64,000 nucleotides of DNA from contig NZ_CP010536.1 in assembly GCF_000832305.1 (NCBI RefSeq), positions 2,294,001 through 2,358,000 of the forward strand. The letters are read 5' to 3'. A model generated the notes under the pieces. That model was not told the origin of the DNA, ran no database searches, and saw nothing but the letters and a program-made list of their open reading frames with translations. The position numbers and the translations under genes are program-made. This DNA is from Cupriavidus basilensis (GTDB taxonomy: Bacteria; Pseudomonadota; Gammaproteobacteria; Burkholderiales; Burkholderiaceae). Shown here piece after piece: positions 1 through 11,026 of this stretch (the stretch's first letter is position 1; each line of letters begins with the position of its first letter).

Positions 1-174
1 GATGTCCTCGCGGCGGTTCCGGGAACCGTTCACGAGCAAAGAAACACCCTGCAGCAGGATCGGCGGCAGGGTGAATATGGCAGTTTCATTGCATGTGGCA
101 AGCCTCACGGCGGCGCTTGCCGAATCGGGCCGGCCTGTCGAATGAATCGCCCCGCGACCCCACATCGCGGCGAC

Positions 175-300
175 TCACGGACAATTGCCGATGACATAGC
201 AGCCAGCGGCCGTCTGCGCCAGCGTGTTTGTGTAGAACAAGTTGTCCAGCCCCATGTTCTGGTTCGAGCCGTTCGCGTAGGCAGTACCGGCGCCGTTGTT
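175..300 (-). pseudogene. Truncated C-terminal fragment of an unidentified protein
   Basis: A minus-strand frame ends with a protein-like C-terminus rich in Asn, Gly, Ala and Thr (reading AYANGSNQNMGLDNLFYTNT, then a tail with two Cys and stop TGA at 175-177). Upstream of about position 300 the same frame only shadows the opposite-strand transposase remnant, so the gene appears cut at that junction. The composition suggests an exported or surface protein, but I do not recognise the family. It has no start codon or ribosome-binding site of its own and is probably a dead fragment. Confidence 0.3.
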
Positions 301-304
301 GCCG

Positions 305-436
305 GGCCAGTGGAAATATCTGTACCGGGCGGTCGACCAGGCGGGAAATGCCATCAACTTCCTGCTGCGCGCCCAGCGAGACAAGGCCGCAGCACTGCGG
401 TTTTTCGAGAAGGCCATCGCGCAGCACGCCCAGCCG
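305..436 (+). mobile_element. IS6-family transposase remnant (internal fragment)
   Basis: About 44 codons translate to the catalytic-core signature of IS6/IS26-type transposases: GQWKYLYRAVD followed by FLLRAQRDKAAALRFFEKAI. This is the segment that follows the first catalytic Asp of the DDE domain. The first Asp motif, the later catalytic residues, the C-terminus and terminal inverted repeats are all absent, and the frame runs into unrelated sequence before a stop at 481. It is a decayed insertion-sequence fragment, not a functional element. The identification is by motif recall only. Confidence 0.7.
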
Positions 437-772
437 GTGTCACCCGGTGAATCCAGGAGCCTGAATCAAGAACCGCTCTGACAACGTCACGAAGCGCCAT
501 AAGTCACGGGGTATCAATCGCTAGAGGCCTACCCTTCTGGTAGCCATAACGTCGCTCACGCACGAGCGCTTCCTCGCTGCCCGGCAACCGCGCGCTGGCT
601 GATGGCCGGCAGCAGGAAGAAGCTCCCGGGCGGCCACCCTGACTGGCGCTCGTTTGCCGCCGCGAAGGCACGCACGATGCGCTATCTGAGTCACGACCTG
701 TGGTAGATCCCGTCCGCTCCGGCATAATGCCCAGCACACCATGGCGGCACTAGATTGAACTGGGTAATGCAA
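437..772. other. Gene-poor stretch after the IS remnant
   Basis: No intact gene is evident. One plus-strand frame at about 521-706 is open and contains a plausible-looking basic segment ending in Trp-stop, but it has no convincing start and no recognisable family. It may be another decayed fragment. The end of the stretch is the upstream region of the decarboxylase gene. Confidence 0.4.
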
Positions 773-2425
773 ATGAAGCCGGACATCCCTCGCGAAAAGA
801 CCTCACAAAGCACAGACGGGGGCGACGACTGCCCCTTGCGCTGGTTCGATGCGGATCGCGGCGCATTCGAGTCGCTCGAACAATGGATCGCCGAGCATCC
901 GGCGGATTTCTTCGCGAGCGAGCGTTTTGATCCGGTCGGCGCTTGCGCCACACGCGAGGCGGTGTTCGCGTCGGTAGAACTGCCAGAGACGCCGACATCG
1001 CCGCAAGCGCATGCCGATCATCTGCTCCACGACGTTTTTCGGCACGTGATGCCCGTGGCATCGCCAACATTCGTCGGACACATGACGTCGTCGCTACCGT
1101 CGTTCATGCCTTCGCTGGCCAAGGTGGTGGCGGCGCTGAACCAGAACGTCGTGAAACTCGAGACGTCGGGCGCGCTGACAGGACTCGAGCGCCAGGTCAT
1201 CGGCATGCTGCACAAGCTGGTGTTTGCCCAGGACAGCGCGTTCTATGGGAGGTGGCTGCACGATGCCGACCACGCGCTCGGCGCGATCTGTTCTGGCGGC
1301 ACGGTCGCCAACCTCACCGCGTTATGGGCGAGCCGCAACAAGTTGCTGGGCGCGTGTGATGGCTTCGCCGGCATCCATCGCGCCGGCATGGTGGCCGCGC
1401 TGCGCCACTACGGCCATGACGGGCTCGCGATCGTCGTCTCGGAGCGCGGCCACTACTCGTTGCGAAAAGCAGCCGATGTCCTTGGCATCGGGCGCGACAA
1501 TCTTGTACCGGTCGCGGTCGATTCGGACGGGCGCATGCGCATCGACCTGCTGCGCGACACCCTGCGTGACCTGCAGCGGCGCAACATCCGGCCGATGGCA
1601 ATCGTCGGCATAGCGGGGACGACGGAGACGGGCGCGGTCGATCCGCTCGACGCGATCGCGGATGTGGCCCAGGAGGCCGGCTGCCATTTCCACGTGGATG
1701 CCGCCTGGGGCGGCGCAACGCTCCTGTCGGAGCGCGAGCGCTGGCGCTTCGCGGGCATCGAGCGTGCCGATTCCGTCGTCATCGATGCGCACAAGCAGTT
1801 CTACGTGCCGATGGGCGCCGGCATGGTGCTGTTCCGGAGCCCGGCGTGGACGCAGGAAATCATCCAGCATGCGAACTACATTGTGCGCAAGGGCTCGGTG
1901 GACCTGGGGCGCCATACGCTCGAAGGATCGCGAGGCGCTGCGGCAGTCATGCTCTACGCAAACCTGCACCTGCTCGGTCGCAAGGGGTTGGCGCAGTTGA
2001 TCGATCGCAGCATCGATAACGCCCGCTACTTTGCATCCCTGATAGCGCGGCAGCCGGATTTCGAGCTCAATAGCCGCCCGCAGCTTTGCATCCTGACCTA
2101 TCGCCATGTGCCCGAGACCGTGCATGCCGCGCTGGCAACGGCGTGCGCCGAAAGGCGCGACAAGATCCTGGACGCCCTGGATGCGCTGACCATCAGCATC
2201 CAGGAAATGCAGCGCGATGCCGGCCGTTCGTTCGTATCGCGCACGCAGTTGATGTCGGCACAGTGGGGTGGGCGCCCGATTGCTGTTTTCCGCGTGGTGC
2301 TGGCCAACCCGGATACGACGCATGCCATCCTGCAGGACATCCTCGACGAACAGCGCGCGCTGGCGGCGGCCAGCCCATGCATCGCGCCGCTGATGGCGCT
2401 GGTGGCGGCGCCGGACGCAGCATGA
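773..2425 (+). CDS. panP: PLP-dependent group II decarboxylase, PanP-like aspartate 1-decarboxylase
   Basis: Predicted to decarboxylate L-aspartate to beta-alanine for pantothenate/CoA synthesis, a cytosolic PLP-dependent alternative to pyruvoyl PanD. The chain (550 aa) matches the PanP family in order: FIGHMTS-like motif (here FVGHMTSSLP, near 100), a NQN-VK-ETS block, CSGGTVAN, SERGHYSL, GTTETG, HVDAAWGG and the PLP-lysine motif DAHKQFYVPMGAG. PanP was characterised in Vibrio-type gammaproteobacteria, so function here is by family. TTG at 755 and ATG at 767 are possible earlier starts. I chose ATG 773 because a GGGT lies about 8 nt upstream. The gene is single and converges on rpoD, sharing a terminator hairpin with it. 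A related acidic amino acid decarboxylase is the main alternative. Confidence 0.82.
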   Translation: MKPDIPREKTSQSTDGGDDCPLRWFDADRGAFESLEQWIAEHPADFFASERFDPVGACATREAVFASVELPETPTSPQAHADHLLHDVFRHVMPVASPTFVGHMTSSLPSFMPSLAKVVAALNQNVVKLETSGALTGLERQVIGMLHKLVFAQDSAFYGRWLHDADHALGAICSGGTVANLTALWASRNKLLGACDGFAGIHRAGMVAALRHYGHDGLAIVVSERGHYSLRKAADVLGIGRDNLVPVAVDSDGRMRIDLLRDTLRDLQRRNIRPMAIVGIAGTTETGAVDPLDAIADVAQEAGCHFHVDAAWGGATLLSERERWRFAGIERADSVVIDAHKQFYVPMGAGMVLFRSPAWTQEIIQHANYIVRKGSVDLGRHTLEGSRGAAAVMLYANLHLLGRKGLAQLIDRSIDNARYFASLIARQPDFELNSRPQLCILTYRHVPETVHAALATACAERRDKILDALDALTISIQEMQRDAGRSFVSRTQLMSAQWGGRPIAVFRVVLANPDTTHAILQDILDEQRALAAASPCIAPLMALVAAPDAA

Positions 2426-2546
2426 AGCATTTGCAGCTGGCGGGCGCCATTCGGCGCAAGACCGTGTCTCGCTGGTAACGGACCACCAACGGCACGCGGG
2501 CCCGAGTGGCAGGCGCAGGCTGAGGTACTCGCCTGGCTGAAACAAT

Positions 2547-2586
2547 GAAGGGGGTTACGGCTTTCAACTTTGCCGTAACCCCCTTC
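2547..2586. terminator. Bidirectional rho-independent terminator between panP and rpoD
   Basis: A perfect 15-bp inverted repeat (left arm 2547-2561, right arm 2572-2586) with a 10-nt T-rich loop lies between the convergent panP and rpoD genes. The arms begin GAAGGGGG on one side and end CCCCCTTC on the other. Placement between two converging stop codons supports a terminator serving both strands, although no long T-tract follows. Confidence 0.85.
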
Positions 2587-2626
2587 GACCAGCCTTCGCC
2601 CGGCAGGCGCCGGGGCAGAACCTTGA

Positions 2627-4588
<1,962 letters not shown>

Positions 4589-4597
4589 TAACTGCTG

Positions 4598-4603
4598 CTC
4601 CCT
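4598..4603 (-). promoter_or_regulatory. Ribosome-binding site deciding the rpoD start
   Basis: AGGGAG on the minus strand lies 9 nt before ATG 4588. It favours this start over the upstream in-frame extension to 4804, whose translation looks non-coding. Confidence 0.75.
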
Positions 4604-4954
4604 TGCTGAATTACTGCTTAACTGTTGCTGTTGCCCGTACGAGGGTACACCCAACGCACCTCCGGCTGTCAAAGCCGCCACAGGATGGGTACCTGTCGAG
4701 AGATGCATGGCTGACGCCACCACTACCGGGTTCTTCCAGTATGGTGGTCCGCGCTCGTTTAGGCCAAAGGGCGATATTCTACATTCGTTGGTGCGACGCA
4801 GCACGTGATAAAAGTTTTTTACCGCATCGCCGAGGCCCTTCAGCCCCTCTTAAATTTGCGTTGCCACGTCACTCCATGCTAGGCAATAGCCCTATTTTCA
4901 CGCACAAAGCGGGCGAATTACCCGCTATATGTGACACAAAGATTACATACAACC
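4604..4954 (-). promoter_or_regulatory. rpoD upstream region with a small hairpin
   Basis: This roughly 350-base gap between hipA and rpoD is more AT-rich than its neighbours and holds no convincing gene. A 6-bp inverted repeat, AGCGGG at 4908-4913 and CCCGCT at 4921-4926 with a 7-nt loop, could be a weak terminator for hipBA, which is transcribed toward it. The remaining sequence presumably contains the rpoD promoter. I could not fix -10/-35 boxes with confidence. Confidence 0.4.
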
Positions 4955-6280
4955 TCATCGGGCCTTGTGACCGAAAGCACCGTCAGGATTTACATACAGA
5001 TTTGTTTTTTTCTTGCCAGCCAGGCTACCGGGCCCGGAAAGGCCGGCTTCTTCTCTTAACGGGGTGGGTGTCGATTTCCCCGGCCGTGCATCCGGCTTGA
5101 TGTCCTCCAGCCCTTGCGCCCATGCCGCCAGCATCCGCTTGGCGATTTCCCTGAATTCCGGGTAGCGGCCAGCGCACTCAGCCACCATCGGCAGCACGGC
5201 TCGAACCGCCTCGGTCACCTGCGCCACGCACGCCGCCATGTCGGTGCGGGACAGCGACAACCGGGCACCGCCGTATTGGGTCAACCACTGCCCGGATGCC
5301 CAGGCCCGCTTGCCGGCCAATGGCAGGCCCGGAATATCTGCCTGGTACTCGGGGTAGGCCGTCACCGTGACTATGTCGTAAACCGGCGCCAGCCGCACGT
5401 CCTCTGCAGAGGTATAGACCACTGCGAAGTTTTTCAAGTGCGCGTCTGCATTGCGCAGCGCATAGTTCACGAGCAACAGCGTAAACAGCCGCCTCGCGCT
5501 CTCCTTGCGATGCGGGGCACTGACGTAAATCGACGACAGTTTTGCCAGGTCCTCAAGACTGCCTTTGTACTTGTTAACGGGATCCAGCCCCTTGAGTGCG
5601 CAGAAATCTTCGACCGCCAGGCGGCCTGCGTTGGCCAGCCGGTCGAAACGCCGGATGGCCAGCACCTCCCCATCCTCCGAGAGTTGTGTCTCGGGGACCT
5701 CCAGGCCCGCATGCCGCGCGACCTCCAGGCACAGGAACTCATTGACGGACAGGCCGGGCAAGTCGGCCGGACCGGTTTTCAGGATGAACTCGTCGGTCCA
5801 GACCGTGGCTTTGTCCTCTGGCCTGGCAAGCATCTTCGGCATGACGCCAGAGACACCTTCGGTAATGCCGGCTTCCAGCTGCCGCAACAGGTTGTCCCGC
5901 GAGCCTGTTGCGGCCAGCAGGCTCGCCATGTCCAGGCTGGAGGCGGGGGCGTCCGCCGATACGCCACGGGGCACCACCCTGACCCTGCCGATTCCGTTCG
6001 CGCCGGTCAGTGCCAGCAGGCCCTGGTCGCTCACGTCGGCATGGGCGCCAAGCTTTCGGCGCACCAGGTCTTTCTTGTACCCCTCGGGCAGGTTCATCTG
6101 AAAAAAAGGCAGCAATCCGGCAGCCCATTTATATGACGCTGCCCGCGCCGGGAGCAGGAGTGAGACGAGGTTGTGCGCCTGAACGTCTGGCAGGTAGGTG
6201 AAAACGCTCGCGCGCGCCTCTTCGACCAGCGTGCCCACTGGCGTTGCATTCACGTAGACGTCCAGTACCTTAGCGCTCAT
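4955..6280 (-). CDS. hipA: HipA-family serine/threonine kinase toxin
   Basis: HipA toxins phosphorylate glutamyl-tRNA synthetase or other targets and induce growth arrest and persistence; HipB neutralises them. The 441-aa protein has the N-terminal subdomain (LPEGYKKDLVRRKLG), the nucleotide-binding/autophosphorylation loop region (GVSGVMPKML), the catalytic loop NADAHLKN near residue 276 and the metal-binding APVYDIV near 300, so the kinase core looks intact. Start ATG 6280 has GGGAGGA just upstream; the longer frame to 6442 only overlaps hipB in another frame. It overlaps hipB by 11 nt, implying translational coupling. A basic Pro/Gly/Ser-rich tail of about 40 residues is longer than usual. 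The target is unknown. Confidence 0.9.
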   Translation of the reverse strand: MSAKVLDVYVNATPVGTLVEEARASVFTYLPDVQAHNLVSLLLPARAASYKWAAGLLPFFQMNLPEGYKKDLVRRKLGAHADVSDQGLLALTGANGIGRVRVVPRGVSADAPASSLDMASLLAATGSRDNLLRQLEAGITEGVSGVMPKMLARPEDKATVWTDEFILKTGPADLPGLSVNEFLCLEVARHAGLEVPETQLSEDGEVLAIRRFDRLANAGRLAVEDFCALKGLDPVNKYKGSLEDLAKLSSIYVSAPHRKESARRLFTLLLVNYALRNADAHLKNFAVVYTSAEDVRLAPVYDIVTVTAYPEYQADIPGLPLAGKRAWASGQWLTQYGGARLSLSRTDMAACVAQVTEAVRAVLPMVAECAGRYPEFREIAKRMLAAWAQGLEDIKPDARPGKSTPTPLREEAGLSGPGSLAGKKKTNLYVNPDGAFGHKAR

Positions 6281-6605
6281 CCGTCCTCCCCATGGCTGCC
6301 TGGGGCTTGTTGTGGGCATGCCTGACCCGCCGGCGGAGCTCTCCCGCAGCGGCATTGCCTGTTTCGGACTCTGCCAGCACGTCGTCAAGGGTCCTTCGGT
6401 GGCCGGCAGGCCGTGCGAACAGCTCAAGCCCGACGGTTTCAAACAGGCTCAGCAGCTTCACGGCGCCCAACTCCGGCAAGCCGCCGGTCTCGAACCGGCT
6501 GATCCGCGCACGCGGCACCCCGCTGGAGTCCGCGACTTCCTGCTGGGTTTTGTTGGCAAGAAGCCTGGCGTGCTTGAAGGCCTCCCCCAGTTCGGCGAGA
6601 TTCAT
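6270..6605 (-). CDS. hipB: HipB-like antitoxin, XRE-family transcriptional regulator
   Basis: A 111-aa DNA-binding antitoxin expected to bind HipA and repress the operon. An XRE helix-turn-helix occupies about residues 8-60 (ARLLANKTQQEVADSSGV, then RARISRFETG), followed by a short Arg/Ala-rich C-terminal tail. ATG 6605 is preceded by AGGTGG at close spacing. The apparent N-terminal extension to 6740 is AT-rich and not protein-like. It lies directly upstream of hipA with an 11-nt overlap, the standard antitoxin-first order. The C-terminal half is longer than E. coli HipB (88 aa). Confidence 0.88.
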   Translation of the reverse strand: MNLAELGEAFKHARLLANKTQQEVADSSGVPRARISRFETGGLPELGAVKLLSLFETVGLELFARPAGHRRTLDDVLAESETGNAAAGELRRRVRHAHNKPQAAMGRTDER

Positions 6606-6620
6606 ATGCCACCTATAAAA

Positions 6621-6646
6621 CATTAAGCCTTGAAATGCATTTAATG
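6621..6646. promoter_or_regulatory. Candidate HipB operator upstream of hipBA
   Basis: CATTAA (6621-6626) and TTAATG (6641-6646) form an inverted repeat with a 14-nt spacer about 15-40 bases upstream of the hipB start, in an AT-rich island unlike the surrounding GC-rich DNA. HipB-type antitoxins bind palindromes in this position, so autorepression is likely. Direct binding is inferred. Confidence 0.45.
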
Positions 6647-6825
6647 TACTGTATATGAAACAGAAGGCGGCATCAAGATAACGTGACACAAGTAGAACAA
6701 TAATGGCCAATATCCTAGCAATGCTCCATATGAGGAACATTAAGAAGGTTGCACGGGCACGATATTCAAGAGGTTAGACTGCAAACCTGCCGAACCACCA
6801 GCCACCCCACCCCTTAGCCAGAGAC

Positions 6826-7611
6826 ATGCACCTGATCGACATTGGCGTGAACTTCCACTCCTCTCAGATTGCCCCGCACACCGCAGTGATCCTGGAGCGG
6901 GCTAAGGCAGCGGGCGTGGTCGGCATCCTTGCCACCGGCACCTCGCTGGAATCAAGCCGAGGGGCACGCGACCTGGCCAGCCGGCATCCCCATTTTCTCT
7001 TTGCCACGGCCGGCATCCACCCGCACAGCGCCAAGGACTGGTCGCCAACGGTCCTGCAGTCCCTCCAGGCGCTCTGGGAGAGCCCTGACGTGGTGGCAAT
7101 CGGGGAATGCGGGCTGGACTACAACCGCAACTTCTCTACGCCAGCCGACCAGCGCCACGCCTTCGAGGCGCAACTCGAGGCGGCGGTGCGCTGGAACAAA
7201 CCGCTGTTCCTCCATTGCCGGGACGCCTTCGACGATCTCTACGCCATGGTCGCACCCGCCGTGCGCGCGGGCGCCCACGGCGTGGTGCACTGCTTCACCG
7301 GCGCAGCCGATGAGGCAGCCGCTTTCGTAGCGCTAGGCCTGGACATCGGCATCACCGGCTGGGTCACGGATATCAAGCGCGGCCAGGCGCTGCGGGAGGC
7401 CGTGCAAGCCATCCCGCTCGAGCACCTGCACCTGGAGACGGACGCGCCGTATCTCGGCCCGAAAAACCACAAGAACCGGCGGCCGTACAACGAGCCCGCG
7501 AATCTTCCCTGGATTGCGCAAGCAGTCGCCGAACTGAAGGGACTGAGCATGCGCGAAGTGGCGGATCAGTGCACCCGCAACAGCCGCCGCCTGTTTGGCA
7601 TTCCGGCCTGA
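6826..7611 (+). CDS. tatD: TatD metal-dependent DNase
   Basis: A TIM-barrel metallohydrolase of the TatD family, a 3'-5' exonuclease implicated in DNA repair. The 261-aa sequence begins like E. coli TatD proper (DIGVNFHSSQ, lacking the HxH of the YcfH subgroup). It continues with the conserved AGIHPHSAKDW, GECGLDYNRNFSTP, LHCRDAFDD, VVHCFTGAADE, ITGWVTD and ETDAPYLGPKN motifs, and ends close to FGI. Length and landmarks fit the true TatD orthologue. A second family member, the YcfH type, occurs at 35512-36306. The tat transport genes are not adjacent. Confidence 0.93.
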   Translation: MHLIDIGVNFHSSQIAPHTAVILERAKAAGVVGILATGTSLESSRGARDLASRHPHFLFATAGIHPHSAKDWSPTVLQSLQALWESPDVVAIGECGLDYNRNFSTPADQRHAFEAQLEAAVRWNKPLFLHCRDAFDDLYAMVAPAVRAGAHGVVHCFTGAADEAAAFVALGLDIGITGWVTDIKRGQALREAVQAIPLEHLHLETDAPYLGPKNHKNRRPYNEPANLPWIAQAVAELKGLSMREVADQCTRNSRRLFGIPA

Positions 7612-7677
7612 TGCGCTCCGCCCCGCACCAGCAACTTCAAGCTTTGCGCCTGAACGTGCCCGCATTGCGCCGCCACA

Positions 7678-9546
7678 TCAGCCAGCCAACTCGCCCACCG
7701 CCCGCCACGCCTGATCAATGGCGGCCGTCAACGACGGGCTGCCCGCGCTATCGCTATTGGCGATCACCACATTGCCAGCGCGGGCGCGCGAGCGGTCCAG
7801 CACGGCCTGCGCCGCCGCTTCTTCCTCGAACAAGCTGTTGGGCATATAGCTGTAACCGTGCGCCCAGCGGTTGACCGTGATGCCCCGGATGACGTCCTTG
7901 CCGGCAAAGCCGCCTGGCGCCAGCATGCGATCCAGCTGGCTGCGCACGCCCTTCTCCAGTTCGCTGAACGGCGTACCCAGCAAGAAGGCGCGCCCCGCGC
8001 GAAAGCGCTCGCGCGCCTGCATGCCGCTGTCCGGCACGGTGGGCACATAGAGCATATGCAGCACCACCGGATCGGCCGGACGCGTGCCGGCTGGCTTCTC
8101 CAGCCACAGGTCGGTGTAGGCCATGGCCGGCGCGTGGATGCGGCTGGTCTTGAGCGCCTCGAAGGCACGCCAGTTGTCCAGCGCCACCTTGGTGTAGACC
8201 ACAGGCGCCTTCACGTCGGAGCGCAACGCTTGCTTTTGCGCGTCCGGCAGGCCGGGCATGATGAACGGGATCATCATGTTGTAGCCCGCCAGCACCACAT
8301 GCGCGGCTTCGACCCGGTGCAGGTTCCCACTCCAGCCGTAGGTCACGCGCGTGATGCGCTGGTCGGGCTCGATGGCGATGGCGGTGCTGTTCAGCCGCAC
8401 CCTCACCTTTGCATCCTCGGCATCGAGCCGGTTGTAGTCGAAGCTGGCCGCTCCGATCGCATCGGGGCTGGCGATGCTTGCCACGCCCGGGATCAGGTTC
8501 TGCACCAGCAGCCGCGCCAGCGTGGCGTTGCCGTCGGCAAACCAGAGCTTTGACGCGGGCGACTTGCCAAGCCGCGGATTCAGGCTCGCTGGTGGCATGT
8601 TCTTGCCCGCCGGCAGGCCGATGGCGAGCGCGTCGAACACGGACACGCCGTCGGCGTCGAGTGCATAGGCATCGTTGCTGCGGCTGCGGAAAAAGCGCTG
8701 GCCATCCAGTCCCAGGCCGGCCTTCTCGCGCAGGAACACCGCGTAGCTGGTGCGCTTCAGGTAGGCCAGCCGCTCGCCTTCGCTCATGCCGGCCAGGTAA
8801 TCCGTGCCGCCGTCGGCCAGCCGCGCCAGCGCGGCGCGGTCTTGCTGGGGCAACGGCGCCTTGTCGAGGAAGGCTTTGAAGGCGGCGGCATCCGCAGCCT
8901 GCGCGCCCGCCCCCTGCGTTCCTATTCCCTGCGTTCCTATTCCATTGCGGGCATCGATCAGCCCCGCAAACGGATCGCCGGCAAGCAACTGGTCCCGGCC
9001 GAAATGCTCCTGGTCGAAGAACACCGAGCGGCCCATGCCCAGCTCGCGGTAAGGGTCGCGTTCGGCGGCTTGATGGCGCTTCGCGTCTACACCGAGGCCG
9101 GCCAGCAGCGTCGCCACCGCGCGGCTGTCCAGCGCGGTCGATGGCATCTCGGCGCTGCCGCCGTAGGTCACCAGTTTCTGCCCGCGCACGGTAAATTCGT
9201 TGCGCTTGGCGTGCCCGCCGAAATCGTCGTGGTTGTCCAGGATCAGGATGCGCTTGCCGGCGCCAAAGCGGCGCTGGTAGAACCACGCGGCCGCCAACCC
9301 GCTGAGCCCGCCACCCACCACCACCAGGTCGTAGACTTCGCGCGCCATGACGGCGGGATACTTGGCGCCCTCACGCGCCAGGCTGTGCGCGAGCGTATAG
9401 GTGCCCGCATGGTTGCCGCGCAGCCCGGTCAGCGCGGGCGGGTAGCCGGCACCGCGTTCGGCGGCCTGCAATAGCTGGGACGGCGCCAGCCCAGCGGCAA
9501 TGGTGAGTGCGGCGCCGTTGAGGAAATCTCTGCGCGTGATGGTCAT
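7678..9546 (-). CDS. Tat-exported FAD-dependent oxidoreductase, spermidine-dehydrogenase-like
   Basis: A 622-aa periplasmic flavoprotein. A twin-arginine signal (TRRDFLNGAA) occupies residues 1-30, then an FAD-binding Rossmann motif (DLVVVGGGLSGLAAAWFY, near 72) and the FGGHAKRNEF loop. The early motif YPPALTGLRGNHAGT and overall layout resemble bacterial spermidine dehydrogenase/amine oxidoreductases, but I could not verify substrate residues, so the substrate stays open. It lies 37 nt downstream of a three-haem cytochrome c gene on the same strand. That supports a two-component dehydrogenase passing electrons from the flavin to the cytochrome and the respiratory chain. Start ATG 9546 gives a full Tat signal. 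Confidence 0.75.
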   Translation of the reverse strand: MTITRRDFLNGAALTIAAGLAPSQLLQAAERGAGYPPALTGLRGNHAGTYTLAHSLAREGAKYPAVMAREVYDLVVVGGGLSGLAAAWFYQRRFGAGKRILILDNHDDFGGHAKRNEFTVRGQKLVTYGGSAEMPSTALDSRAVATLLAGLGVDAKRHQAAERDPYRELGMGRSVFFDQEHFGRDQLLAGDPFAGLIDARNGIGTQGIGTQGAGAQAADAAAFKAFLDKAPLPQQDRAALARLADGGTDYLAGMSEGERLAYLKRTSYAVFLREKAGLGLDGQRFFRSRSNDAYALDADGVSVFDALAIGLPAGKNMPPASLNPRLGKSPASKLWFADGNATLARLLVQNLIPGVASIASPDAIGAASFDYNRLDAEDAKVRVRLNSTAIAIEPDQRITRVTYGWSGNLHRVEAAHVVLAGYNMMIPFIMPGLPDAQKQALRSDVKAPVVYTKVALDNWRAFEALKTSRIHAPAMAYTDLWLEKPAGTRPADPVVLHMLYVPTVPDSGMQARERFRAGRAFLLGTPFSELEKGVRSQLDRMLAPGGFAGKDVIRGITVNRWAHGYSYMPNSLFEEEAAAQAVLDRSRARAGNVVIANSDSAGSPSLTAAIDQAWRAVGELAG

Positions 9547-9583
9547 GGCAATAGGATTCGCTTGATGTAGGTGGCGCGCGGGC

Positions 9584-10888
9584 TCAACGGGATTCGGCGG
9601 CGTCGCGCTGGCGCCCGAGCGCGGCGCGGCGGGCGGCGACAGTCGCCTCCTTGACCTGGCTGGCCTGGTTGCCCCAGCCGGTGCGGATAAAGGTCAGCAC
9701 ATTCGCCAGTTCCTGGTTGTCCAGCGTCCAGCCATAGCCGGGCATGTGGTAATCGGTCGCCGCGGTGCCCACGTGCGCCGTCACGGCGCCATCGAGCAGC
9801 AGGTTGGCCAGCGAGGACGGATCGGGATCCACCACGGTGGGATTGCCCGCCAGCGGTGGGAAAACGCGGGCAAAGCCCTTGCCGTTGGCGCCATGGCAAG
9901 GCATGCAGAACTCGGCGTACTGGCGCGCGCCGGTAGCATCGAAACGGCCCTGCGCAAGCGCGTCGGCGGTATGGGCGTCATAGGCATACGGCGTTTCGTC
10001 GCTGCGCGCGCCGGGCACGGACTTGAGGTACACCGCAACGGCATCGAGGTCCGGGCGTGTCATGAACTGCGTGGACGACGCGATCACCTCGGACATCGGC
10101 CCGAAGGAAGTCGCATGCGCATTGCGGCCGGTATGCAGGTATTCGGCAATGTCCTCGCGCGACCAGGTGCCCAGCCCAGTGCGCGGATCGCCGCGCAGGT
10201 TGGTGGAGGCCCAGCCTTCCACACTGGCGCCGGCCAGGAAGTGCCGGCTGCGCTCGTCCAGCCCCTTCTCGGCCATCAGCATGCCGCGCGGCGTATGGCA
10301 TGCGCCGCAGTGGGCCACCGCCTGGACCAGGTAAGCCCCGCGATTCCACTCGACGCTCTGACCTGCATTGGCAGGAACCGGGCCGGACTCCAGGAACAGC
10401 CAGTTCCAGACGCGCAGCAGCCAGCGCATGCCAAACGGCCAGCGCATCTCGGGCTCGGCGGTTGCTTGCCGCACGGCTTTCACTTCGGTGCGCAGATAGG
10501 CGTATAGCGCCTGCACATCCGGCTCGGCGAGCCTGGCGTAGGACGGGTAAGGCATGGCGGGATACAGCCGCTTGCCATGCCTGGCCACGCCCTCGCGCAG
10601 CGCGCGGTCGAATTCCTCGAACGAGTAAGCGCCAATGCCGCTGTCCACGTCCGGCGTGATGTTGGTCGAGTAGACGGTGCCGACGCCGGTCTTCAACGGC
10701 AAGCCGCCGGCAAACGGCGCGCCGCCGACGCTGGTGTGGCAGGCCGCGCAATTGGCAACCTTGGCCAGGTAGCGGCCGCGCTCGACCTGCGCGGCACCGG
10801 GGGCGTCAGCCGCCGCCGCGAAGCACGGCGCCAGCAATAGGACAGCAAAGGCAACGGTGGCGGAAAACCGCCTTGTGGCAAGGCTCAT
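9584..10888 (-). CDS. Three-haem cytochrome c, dehydrogenase electron-transfer subunit
   Basis: A 434-aa exported cytochrome with three CxxCH haem sites: CAACHT near residue 48, CGACHT in the middle and CMPCHG in the last third. This spacing matches the cytochrome subunit of gluconate/alcohol dehydrogenase-type membrane complexes. A hydrophobic signal peptide covers about residues 1-29. I chose ATG 10888, which places basic residues directly before the signal core; an upstream frame to 10924 adds 12 residues without a better ribosome site. It is directly upstream of the Tat-exported flavoprotein and is its probable electron acceptor. Confidence 0.85.
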   Translation of the reverse strand: MSLATRRFSATVAFAVLLLAPCFAAAADAPGAAQVERGRYLAKVANCAACHTSVGGAPFAGGLPLKTGVGTVYSTNITPDVDSGIGAYSFEEFDRALREGVARHGKRLYPAMPYPSYARLAEPDVQALYAYLRTEVKAVRQATAEPEMRWPFGMRWLLRVWNWLFLESGPVPANAGQSVEWNRGAYLVQAVAHCGACHTPRGMLMAEKGLDERSRHFLAGASVEGWASTNLRGDPRTGLGTWSREDIAEYLHTGRNAHATSFGPMSEVIASSTQFMTRPDLDAVAVYLKSVPGARSDETPYAYDAHTADALAQGRFDATGARQYAEFCMPCHGANGKGFARVFPPLAGNPTVVDPDPSSLANLLLDGAVTAHVGTAATDYHMPGYGWTLDNQELANVLTFIRTGWGNQASQVKEATVAARRAALGRQRDAAESR

Positions 10889-11026
10889 GGGGGCTGTTTG
10901 TCGTTTCAAGCGCCGCGATGGCATTCAGTACGGCGAACGTGCACAGCCCGCACGCGGCGGGCTGCACTTCGTGGTTGCGGGCCTGGATGGCCCCGTGGGC
11001 ACGGGAAAAATTGGCGGGCTCGCGGC

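Noticed and set aside
521..706. Open plus-strand frame ending Trp-stop after the IS remnant
   Set aside because: It has no start codon context, ribosome site or recognisable domain, so I noted it only as a possible fragment.
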